Shown piece by piece: positions 1 to 7,909 of a DNA stretch of 8,899 nt. This DNA is from Clostridiales bacterium (GTDB taxonomy: Bacteria > Bacillota > Clostridia > Lachnospirales > Lachnospiraceae). A program made the position numbers and the translations under genes. The notes under the pieces were generated by a model. It was given only the letters and a program-made list of their open reading frames with translations, was not told the DNA's origin and did not search any database. Numbering within the stretch: the stretch's first letter is position 1; each line of letters opens with the position of its first letter. Location of the stretch: NCBI GenBank assembly GCA_015655565.1, contig JAATEU010000401.1:1-8899 (forward strand), given 5' to 3'.

Positions 1-157
1 ATGTCAATACCTTTTATTAAATCACTTATAATTATTCATTCGTAGTTTGAGTGTCGAGAAACCCTTCCACTGAAAACCCGGATGACTACACCAATAAACT
101 GCCGGAAACTTTTGTAAAATCTTCATGGGTTCGCCGTGGTATGCAGTATCCTTATGG
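1..157. other. Left-edge non-coding stretch
   Basis: I recognise no gene here. The plus strand has no start with a ribosome binding site, and no intrinsic terminator stands out. A minus-strand open frame runs across it (about 273 to 22), but it starts inside the HD gene and overlaps that gene's promoter, so I do not call it as a gene. The stretch may be the downstream spacer of a gene left of the window. Confidence 0.4.
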
Positions 158-186
158 TTGACATTCTGCTCAAAAGGATATATGAT
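158..186 (+). promoter_or_regulatory. Sigma-A promoter of the HD hydrolase gene
   Basis: A perfect -35 box TTGACA lies at 158-163. After a 17-bp spacer comes TATGAT at 181-186, one base from the TATAAT consensus. Transcription should start near 193, giving a 5' leader of about 50 nt before the ATG at 243. No operator or riboswitch is visible between promoter and gene, so expression may be constitutive (inference). Confidence 0.8.
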
Positions 187-230
187 ATGGAACAAAATAT
201 AAGTTTTACTCAAAGAGCAAAAGTTAAGCA

Positions 231-236
231 AGGAGG
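231..236 (+). promoter_or_regulatory. Ribosome binding site fixing the start at 243
   Basis: AGGAGG, a full match to the anti-Shine-Dalgarno complement, ends 6 nt before the ATG at 243. This settles the start codon and predicts strong translation. Confidence 0.85.
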
Positions 237-242
237 AGAAAT

Positions 243-809
243 ATGAGTTATATTCCATCTGTTGAAGAAGCATATGAATTATTAAAAAAATACAATCAGG
301 ATGAATTTCATCGAAAGCACGGAAGAATCGTATCCGGTGTCATGGGTTATTTTGCTAAAGAGTATGATCCGGAACGGGTAGATTACTGGAAGGTAGTTGG
401 TATGCTCCATGATTTGGATTTTGAGCTATACCCGGAAGAACATTGTATTAAGGGCCAGGAATTAATGAAAGAATTAAATCTGGAAGAAGGCATTATCCGG
501 GCTGCCGCCAGTCACGGCTACGGTATTACGGTAGACATTAAGCCGGAATTATTTATGGAGAAGGTTCTGTATGCGGTGGATGAATTAACCGGGTTAATCG
601 GCGCTGTCGCAATTATGCGTCCATCAAAAAGCGTATCTGACCTGGAAGTAAAATCTGTAATGAAAAAGTATAAAACAACTAATTTTGCAGCAGGCTTCTC
701 CAGGGAAGTTATTAATAAGGGAGGCGACTTGCTGGGATGGGAACTAACAGAATTAATCGATAAAACTATCCTTGCGATGAGAAGCCTAATCCCTGAGATG
801 GAGCTCTGA
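243..809 (+). CDS. HD-superfamily metal-dependent hydrolase, uncharacterised
   Basis: This 188-residue soluble protein has the metal-binding pattern of the HD phosphohydrolase superfamily: H26 in the first helix, the HD doublet H56-D57 in MLHDLDFE, H67, H91 in ASHGYG and D113 in YAVDELTG. Family members usually hydrolyse phosphate esters or nucleotides with a mono- or binuclear metal centre. The segment after H91 (ITVDIKPELFMEKVLYAVDE and on, with a MRPSK motif near 125) resembles the small stand-alone 'predicted HD-superfamily hydrolases' common in Firmicutes, whose substrate is not established. It has no signal peptide or membrane segment, so it should be cytosolic. It has its own sigma-A promoter and a strong ribosome binding site. 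It is monocistronic in this window and convergent with the downstream sigma factor gene, so its neighbours do not suggest a pathway. Length and motifs look intact. Confidence 0.8.
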   Translation: MSYIPSVEEAYELLKKYNQDEFHRKHGRIVSGVMGYFAKEYDPERVDYWKVVGMLHDLDFELYPEEHCIKGQELMKELNLEEGIIRAAASHGYGITVDIKPELFMEKVLYAVDELTGLIGAVAIMRPSKSVSDLEVKSVMKKYKTTNFAAGFSREVINKGGDLLGWELTELIDKTILAMRSLIPEMEL

Positions 810-860
810 TAATACTTAATGACAATCCTTTAACTTGTTATCCTACTATTATATGACTGT

Positions 861-928
861 TATATTTATATTACTGTTATATTTTTATTGCTATTATATT
901 TGTATCGCTATTATATTTTCATCGCTAT
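861..928. repeat. Four tandem copies of a 17-bp AT-rich unit
   Basis: Four consecutive 17-bp units occupy 861-877, 878-894, 895-911 and 912-928. All begin TATATTT or TATATTTT and end with a CTGT or CTAT tetramer. The last two differ at only two positions (TATATTTGTATCGCTAT and TATATTTTCATCGCTAT). Degenerate half-units flank the array at about 850-860 and 929-938. The pattern suggests local slippage duplication. The unit is too short, and lacks the unique spacers, for CRISPR. Confidence 0.75.
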
Positions 929-940
929 TATAATATAGAA

Positions 941-1036
941 AGATTTGATATTTTAACAGGATACCACATAAAAATGAGTGCCAAAAATGATACACGCTCC
1001 TTTACTTGTAATATTAATCTTTAAAATATCAAATCT
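941..1036. repeat. 96-bp element with perfect 16-bp terminal inverted repeats
   Basis: The 16 bp at 941-956 (AGATTTGATATTTTAA) recur as an exact reverse complement at 1021-1036, enclosing 64 bp. The arrangement fits a small non-autonomous mobile element (MITE-like), or a long-stem RNA structure at the end of one of the convergent transcripts. There is no T-tract for an ordinary terminator and no obvious target-site duplication at the edges. The repeat is a direct observation; its role is not known. Confidence 0.6.
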
Positions 1037-1075
1037 GTCTCAAATATAACTGAATAAATTTAAGTTTATAGCAAA

Positions 1076-1118
1076 TTAATTCAATCATTAATCCACCATT
1101 TAATTCAATCATTAATCC
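1076..1118. repeat. 19-bp direct repeat, 24-bp period
   Basis: TTAATTCAATCATTAATCC occurs exactly at 1076-1094 and again at 1100-1118, separated by ACCAT. It lies about 40 bp beyond the stop of the sigma gene. It could be a slippage duplication or a two-site binding region; nothing else in the window repeats it. Confidence 0.65.
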
Positions 1119-1154
1119 TTGATTATCCGGTCTTGTTTTATAAGGAATCAATCG

Positions 1155-1652
1155 CTATTTCATTATGGAATCATACCCAGCCACCGTCCATATACCGGTT
1201 GAATCCTGTCTTATTAAGCGTTTTAAATAAACACGGCCTGCCGGGGCGGCGGCACCTGTAATTTCTGCGATGGCTGCTTCGCCTGTATTTTGTACAATAG
1301 TGATATCATCAAGTAATTCTTCCGTATTTACTTCATCAATATCCAGCTGGGTACCTCTATGTTGTTTCTGCCGCCATTGATCCCTCAAAATATTGATTGC
1401 CACTGTTTTTAAAAAATTGCTGTAATTATCAATTATTACAGATTCCCTTTGGAGAAAATCCAGAGCCCTGGCATAAGTTTCCTGTGTTATATCTTCAGCT
1501 TCTTCCCTGTTCCCGACTTTGTAATAGATAAACAGGTATACCTCCTTCCAGGTACCGGAACAAATTTCCTCTTCTGTTAGCGTCTCCTGGTTTAATCTAT
1601 GTTCCTTCTGACTGGTCCCTAAATGACTAACTGCAGTTTCTTTTTTTCCCAT
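1155..1652 (-). CDS. Truncated ECF sigma factor: region 2 fused to a foreign C-terminal tail
   Basis: This 165-residue product starts like an extracytoplasmic-function sigma-70 protein. Region 2 runs from about residue 38 to 100, with the core-binding and -10 recognition pattern YYKVGNREEAEDITQETYAR followed by NFLKTVAINILRDQWRQKQ. An acidic linker (about 101-120) follows as usual. The expected region 4 of roughly 55-60 residues, the helix-turn-helix that reads the -35 box, is absent. Instead residues from about 121 (GEAAIAEITGAAAPAG, RVYLKRLIRQ, STGIWTVAGYD) look like the end of a small exported or lipoprotein-type protein. The likely history is an in-frame deletion joining a sigma gene to the 3' end of the next gene in its operon (inference). 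The start is supported by GGGAGG about 6 nt upstream, and an ECF-type promoter lies just before it. The protein could bind core RNA polymerase but probably cannot recognise its own promoter normally, so it may be inactive or dominant-negative. Confidence 0.7.
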   Translation of the reverse strand: MGKKETAVSHLGTSQKEHRLNQETLTEEEICSGTWKEVYLFIYYKVGNREEAEDITQETYARALDFLQRESVIIDNYSNFLKTVAINILRDQWRQKQHRGTQLDIDEVNTEELLDDITIVQNTGEAAIAEITGAAAPAGRVYLKRLIRQDSTGIWTVAGYDSIMK

Positions 1653-1696
1653 TTTATTCCTCCCATCCCGATGAATTTAAAAGTCTTACACTAAAA

Positions 1697-1725
1697 TAGA
1701 CGTTAAAAAAATACAAAACGTTACA
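1697..1725 (-). promoter_or_regulatory. ECF-type (autoregulatory-style) promoter of the sigma gene
   Basis: Read on the minus strand, TGTAAC (1725-1720) is followed by exactly 17 nt, T-rich next to the -10, and then CGTCTA (1702-1697). This fits the TGWAAC-N16/17-CGT pattern of Gram-positive ECF sigma factors such as the Bacillus SigX/SigW/SigM group. The -10 lies 45 bp upstream of the ATG at 1652. ECF sigma genes commonly drive themselves, so this is probably the ancestral autoregulatory promoter. Confidence 0.7.
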
Positions 1726-1747
1726 TTGTAATATATAACATTTTGTA
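1712..1747. repeat. Imperfect 36-bp inverted repeat over the sigma promoter -35 region
   Basis: TACAAAACGTTA at the left end is mirrored by TAACATTTTGTA at the right end with a single internal mismatch, the centre being AT-rich. The repeat covers the -35 hexamer of the ECF promoter and could be an operator for a dimeric regulator. It is AT-rich, so chance symmetry is possible. Confidence 0.4.
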
Positions 1748-1761
1748 TCTTTTAAAAGATA
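1746..1761. repeat. 16-bp perfect palindrome between the M23 and sigma genes
   Basis: TATCTTTTAAAAGATA is a perfect palindrome. It lies 45 bp beyond the M23 stop and about 20 bp upstream of the ECF -35 box. It has no loop, so it is a poor RNA hairpin and more likely, if functional, a DNA-binding site. No regulator is assigned. Confidence 0.4.
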
Positions 1762-1805
1762 TGTATTATTATGGTTATAAAAAATACTTCTATTCTCCAA
1801 CCTGC

Positions 1806-2597
1806 TTAATTCATGTTTTCCTCATTATTTTCCCCGCCGCTTTCCCCGTTATCCTCCGGAGTTTCATCCGTATTATGTTTTATATTGTTATTGAAATTTT
1901 GATCTTTATTTTGCAAATAGAGATCAACTGCCGGATCCTTCATTTCATAAATCCGGTACCATTCTTTCGTTTCCGTATTTTTAACAGTTTCGGACCGGTT
2001 CCGGTACAAAAACTTTATAATATCATAACAGTCAATCCAGATTTCATTTACTCCTTCTTTCTGGGATTCATCAAAAATCAGCTGCATTCCAAAGTGTAAA
2101 TGCGGGGTATCAATATTATTGACATTTTCATTGGCACTATAACCGGTTCTGCCAAGATACCCGATTACATCTCCGGCCTGCACTACGCTACCTGCCGCCA
2201 GGGACTTATTATAAGGGAAATTCTTTCTCAGGTGCGCATAGTAATAGTACCGTTTGCCGTCAAAGCTTCTTATTCCAATGCGCCAGCCCCCATACTGGTT
2301 CCAACCTAAGGCTTCCACATACCCGGATTCTACTGCAATAACAGGAGTTCCCACCTGTCCCATCATATCATGGCCCAAATGCCTCCTTCTATATCCGTAG
2401 CTTCTGGATACTCCAAAATCATCATAATCACTATAAGGGAAAAATTTTGCTATGGGTAAAAAAGCCTTCAGGCCGTATTTTTTAACCCACACCTTTTCTT
2501 CCGGGTTTTCTTCACCGGCAACCTGTATATCATAATCGCCGACAAACCCGCCAAGAACGGCAGAATAAGCTTCATAATAATAATTGTAGTATTTCAT
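1806..2597 (-). CDS. M23 zinc metallopeptidase domain (3' part of a stop-interrupted gene)
   Basis: The 263 residues form a complete LytM/M23-type peptidoglycan endopeptidase domain. Zinc ligands are visible as H73 and D77 in RRHLGHDMMG and H168 in TPHLHFGM, and H122 in YYYYAHLRK with H166 fits the catalytic histidines. The domain spans about residues 40-200 and is followed by an acidic, Asn/Glu-rich tail (about 225-263). It begins MKYYNYYYEAY directly after an in-frame TAA that separates it from the membrane-anchor segment upstream; together the two pieces make one protein of about 383 residues, the size I expect for this clostridial family. No Shine-Dalgarno sequence lies close to the ATG at 2597; the nearest purine-rich run is more than 20 nt upstream. 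Translation would therefore need reinitiation or readthrough, and a reinitiated product would lack the anchor needed to reach the cell wall. All catalytic residues remain, so the stop may be recent. Confidence 0.8.
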   Translation of the reverse strand: MKYYNYYYEAYSAVLGGFVGDYDIQVAGEENPEEKVWVKKYGLKAFLPIAKFFPYSDYDDFGVSRSYGYRRRHLGHDMMGQVGTPVIAVESGYVEALGWNQYGGWRIGIRSFDGKRYYYYAHLRKNFPYNKSLAAGSVVQAGDVIGYLGRTGYSANENVNNIDTPHLHFGMQLIFDESQKEGVNEIWIDCYDIIKFLYRNRSETVKNTETKEWYRIYEMKDPAVDLYLQNKDQNFNNNIKHNTDETPEDNGESGGENNEENMN

Positions 2598-2600
2598 TTT

Positions 2601-2603
2601 TTA
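2601..2603 (-). other. In-frame TAA dividing the M23 gene
   Basis: On the minus strand the codons read ACG TAA AAA ATG AAA TAC. The same reading frame continues on both sides (…GTLT, stop, K, MKYYNYYYEAY…) with no shift. One base change (for example AAA, GAA or CAA to TAA) would account for it. The N-terminal side ends in residues typical of the linker before the M23 domain, so this looks like a nonsense mutation, a sequencing error or, less likely, a readthrough site. Confidence 0.8.
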
Positions 2604-2960
2604 CGTAAGTGTGCCAATATTCTCTTCCTTATTCTGAAGCTTCCTCACTAATTCATTCAGGTCTTTTTCCTTATACCTGGAAAAATCTCCTCCGTATCTG
2701 GTTCCTAAATAGGCAAGAAGCTCAATCCAATTCAGCTTAACCTCCTGTGTCTGGGATTCAACATCATATTCATAGGCTTTTCCCATTGCAGAAGAAGAAA
2801 TATCAAAGTCCACCCATTTTATATAATCCGTCTCGGAATTAGATAAAAACGCATTTATGGAGCCTTCCATATAGTTTTTATAAATAAGGCAGGAAACTAA
2901 CACAATCAACAAAATAAGCTCACATATCACTCCATGTTTGATTTTAACCTTTTTAATCAT
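2601..2960 (-). CDS. Membrane-anchor N-terminal part of the M23 metallopeptidase gene
   Basis: The product is 119 residues from the ATG at 2960. A short basic start (MIKKVKIKHG) precedes one hydrophobic segment (about residues 10-27, ICELILLIVLVSCLIY), which fits an uncleaved signal anchor. An extracytoplasmic region with a conserved-looking block, LNWIELLAYLGTRYGGDFSR, follows. I recall this block as the N-terminal region of clostridial M23 peptidases that continue directly into a KYYNYYYEAY segment, as the downstream frame does here. An earlier ATG at 2978 exists, but GAGGG stands 5 nt before 2960, and a possible -10 (TATATT, 2989-2984) would put the transcript start near 2977, so I prefer 2960. 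On its own this piece has no catalytic residues. It is best regarded as the 5' half of a gene split by the TAA at 2601-2603. Confidence 0.65.
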   Translation of the reverse strand: MIKKVKIKHGVICELILLIVLVSCLIYKNYMEGSINAFLSNSETDYIKWVDFDISSSAMGKAYEYDVESQTQEVKLNWIELLAYLGTRYGGDFSRYKEKDLNELVRKLQNKEENIGTLT

Positions 2961-3081
2961 GAATACCCTCACATACAAACTGTAATATAATTTTATGTTT
3001 TAAAGAGTACTCATATTACATATAACGCAAATTCCTTTCCCTTTTAGAGATTCAGAAAAACCTGCCATCCTAATCCCTTTC

Positions 3082-3130
3082 ATAAACAGAAATTGGATAT
3101 GCTAATATTGCATATCCAATTTCTGTTTAT
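3082..3130 (-). terminator. 21-bp perfect hairpin ending the beta-glucoside operon
   Basis: The arms 3082-3102 and 3110-3130 are exact reverse complements, 21 bp each, with a 7-nt loop. On the minus strand the hairpin starts 3 nt after the TAG of the 6-phospho-beta-glucosidase gene. The descending arm ends in a U-rich stretch (ATTTCTGTTTAT), but no uninterrupted T-tract follows. It could terminate transcription or protect the 3' end of the operon mRNA, and it also separates this operon from the M23 gene downstream. Confidence 0.65.
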
Positions 3131-3133
3131 CTT

Positions 3134-6419
<3,286 letters not shown>

Positions 6420-6431
6420 AACGAACTCTCC

Positions 6432-7283
6432 TTATTTGCTTCTCTGGGTTAACTGTTGAATATGTATCATAAGATACAATTCTTCATTGTCTTTTATGAT
6501 TGAATGAAATGTATTATAAATATATAATTTTATTTTTTGAACGCACTGATGGGCCTTTGGATAGAGCTTTTTAATCTCCTGGTACAAGTCATTATTTTCC
6601 TCAGTCTTATTTTCATCGTTTGAGGGATCCTTCAGTACTATTTTTTGCGCAAAATAATGTAAATGAGTTAAGAACCTGGTGTAAGTAAACGAAGTTTCAT
6701 CAAAAACTTTATTATATTCATACTGTACAATTTGAACAACATCCTGAACTATAGCCGTTATCTCTGCTGTTAAACCAATATCTTTTTGCTCTGTTTGAAT
6801 ATTAATGAAATGTAAAGCAAGAGATATTGCTTCTTCTTCATTCATATTAATATGTGTTTCTTCATTAATGATTTCTAACGCTTTTAATCCAATTTCATAT
6901 TCCTTTTTATAGAATCTCTTTACTTCCCATTTTAACGGACTATGAAATATAACTCCTTCTTTATAGCGTTTTAGAGTATATTCGATATGGTCTATTAATG
7001 TTAAGTAGATATAATCGCTCATTTTAAGCTGATAAGTTTCTTTTGCATAATTTACAATTCGTAAAACCATTTCTATATGAGATATATCCGTTTTGTTTAA
7101 AAGATAACTAAAATGTTCCATCATATCATGAGTGTCCAACACAAAAACCTTTTGCACTTCAGACTCATTCAGCTGCTGGCCAATTTTATATTTAAATCCA
7201 ACACCCTTAGCAAGAACTACGAGCTCATTTGTTCCTTTGCTGACCAAAGCGGCATTATTATTTAAAATTTGTTTTATCTTCAA
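6432..7283 (-). CDS. licT: BglG/LicT-family transcription antiterminator
   Basis: The protein binds the leader RNA of its operon and prevents formation of the terminator. Counted from the TTG start at 7283 it has 283 residues, close to LicT. The N-terminal RNA-binding domain (about 1-55) begins KIKQILNNNAALVSKG, typical of the family. PRD1 follows (about 65-170) with H99 in LIDHIEYTLKR and H158 in LALHFINIQ, then PRD2 (about 171-283) with H207 in FLTHLHYFAQ and H274 in LMIHIQQLTQ, so all four phosphorylatable histidines are present. A longer open frame extends to ATG 7412, but it would read through the promoter-proximal leader, target hairpin and terminator. The TTG is preceded by an AGGTGAT purine-rich site and matches the family N-terminus exactly. 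The TTG may keep the protein level low. The gene lies downstream of the terminator it controls. Confidence 0.9.
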   Translation of the reverse strand: MKIKQILNNNAALVSKGTNELVVLAKGVGFKYKIGQQLNESEVQKVFVLDTHDMMEHFSYLLNKTDISHIEMVLRIVNYAKETYQLKMSDYIYLTLIDHIEYTLKRYKEGVIFHSPLKWEVKRFYKKEYEIGLKALEIINEETHINMNEEEAISLALHFINIQTEQKDIGLTAEITAIVQDVVQIVQYEYNKVFDETSFTYTRFLTHLHYFAQKIVLKDPSNDENKTEENNDLYQEIKKLYPKAHQCVQKIKLYIYNTFHSIIKDNEELYLMIHIQQLTQRSK

Positions 7284-7304
7284 CTTATCACCTGCTTTTA
7301 AAAT

Positions 7305-7352
7305 AAAAAAACCCCTACACAGATTTAACCGTACGTTTAAATCTGTATAAGG
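7305..7352 (-). terminator. Leader intrinsic terminator upstream of licT
   Basis: On the minus strand 7352-7337 pairs with 7328-7313 in a 16-bp stem containing two G-U wobbles (core ACAGATTTAA with TTAAATCTGT), followed by GGGG and seven T residues at 7311-7305. The outermost pairs use the two C residues (7352-7351) that close the antiterminator hairpin, so the two structures exclude each other. Without LicT, transcription should stop about 20-30 nt before the licT start codon. Confidence 0.88.
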
Positions 7353-7376
7353 CCTGCCTGTTTCCAGTAACACTCC
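7351..7376 (-). promoter_or_regulatory. RAT (ribonucleic antiterminator) target of LicT
   Basis: The 26-nt segment on the minus strand reads GGAGTGTTACTG, then GAAA, then CAGGCAGGCC. It matches the conserved parts of sacB/bglP-type RAT sequences (TGTTACTG, a short loop, CAGGCA, closing GG with CC). CTG and CAG enclose a GAAA tetraloop, and the characteristic asymmetric internal bulges follow. LicT dimers should bind and stabilise it, blocking the overlapping terminator. It is about 3 nt shorter than the sacB RAT as I remember it. Confidence 0.85.
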
Positions 7377-7382
7377 TTGTAC

Positions 7383-7397
7383 TGCAGAACTTCTGCA
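7383..7397 (-). repeat. Short inverted repeat in the licT leader
   Basis: TGCAGAA and TTCTGCA flank a single central base between the transcription start and the RAT. It could form a small 5' hairpin or be an operator half-site pair; no function is assigned. Confidence 0.35.
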
Positions 7398-7423
7398 ATC
7401 ATCCTTATTCATTTACAAAATGT

Positions 7424-7452
7424 AATATAGCATGTTTTTTATTTATTGTCAA
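7424..7452 (-). promoter_or_regulatory. Sigma-A promoter of the licT-bglP-GH1 operon
   Basis: On the minus strand a perfect TTGACA (7452-7447), a 17-nt spacer and TATATT (7429-7424) make a near-consensus promoter. The start should be near 7417, giving about 40 nt of leader before the RAT and about 134 nt before the licT start. I see no convincing CcpA cre site overlapping it. Strong initiation combined with conditional termination is the usual design for this class of operon. Confidence 0.88.
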
Positions 7453-7909
7453 TATACATTTTATATTTTTACAAGCTTTATTTGCATATAATTTTGGACA
7501 TATGACGTTGCTTATCTCTTTTTTTAATATATTTACCATATATGTATATATTTAAACCGGTATTTTCGCCAAACTTTTATGCAAATAGCCGAATGTTCCG
7601 ATTACATGAAAATCTTTACTGGCACTTTATTGAATATCCGCAGAAACCGGAGCACTTTAATCTTTTACTCTCATGAATACAAATTTAAAACTGTCATAAA
7701 ATAAAAACAATAAACGATTTGTCCCTAAAGGAAAAACAGGTTATACTAAAAATATTGTATTAATAAAATTAAGGGAAGCATAATCTAACAAATATGGGGT
7801 ATAAAACCGCTTCCGCCAAATTAAAAATGCCCCGGAAAAGAGGTCCCAATGAATCCTTTTAATAAAGTAAATTAAGTTATTTGCGGGCAGCTCCTTCTTA
7901 TGTAAAACG
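7453..7909. other. Long AT-rich intergenic region, no gene seen
   Basis: About 457 bp separate the MATE gene from the licT operon promoter. No frame of useful length with a ribosome binding site is visible on either strand. It contains an AT-rich, roughly symmetric tract at 7523-7556 and a weak GGAAGC/GCTTCC pair at about 7773 and 7809. I see no convincing terminator for the MATE gene. It may hold remnants of lost sequence, but I recognise none. Confidence 0.5.

Larger units (their letters stand above)
810..1154. other. Gene-free, repeat-bearing spacer between convergent genes
   Basis: These 345 bp separate the plus-strand HD gene from the minus-strand sigma gene. I find no start with a ribosome binding site and no recognisable protein. 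The spacer holds a 17-bp tandem repeat (861-928), a 96-bp element with perfect 16-bp inverted ends (941-1036) and a 19-bp direct repeat (1076-1118). No classic GC-rich hairpin with a T-tract is seen for either flanking gene. Confidence 0.6.

Noticed and set aside
861..928. CRISPR-like repeat array
   Set aside because: The 17-bp units abut directly without unique spacers, are AT-rich and diverged, and no cas gene is present.
1743..2099. Plus-strand open frame of 118 codons opposite the M23 gene
   Set aside because: It is antisense to a domain with clear zinc-site motifs, has no ribosome binding site, and its hydrophobic composition follows from the complementary codons.
2961..2978. Start at ATG 2978 for the M23 anchor segment
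   Set aside because: It has no ribosome binding site and would lie at or before the likely transcript start; the ATG at 2960 has GAGGG at good spacing.
7284..7412. N-terminal extension of the antiterminator to an ATG at 7412
   Set aside because: The extra 43 codons read through the RAT and terminator, match nothing in the family, and the TTG at 7283 gives the exact family start KIKQILNNN.
7453..7600. CcpA cre site or other operator upstream of the licT promoter
   Set aside because: No segment fits the cre consensus with its central CG and flanking TG/CA; the AT-rich symmetric tract at 7523-7556 is too degenerate to assign.
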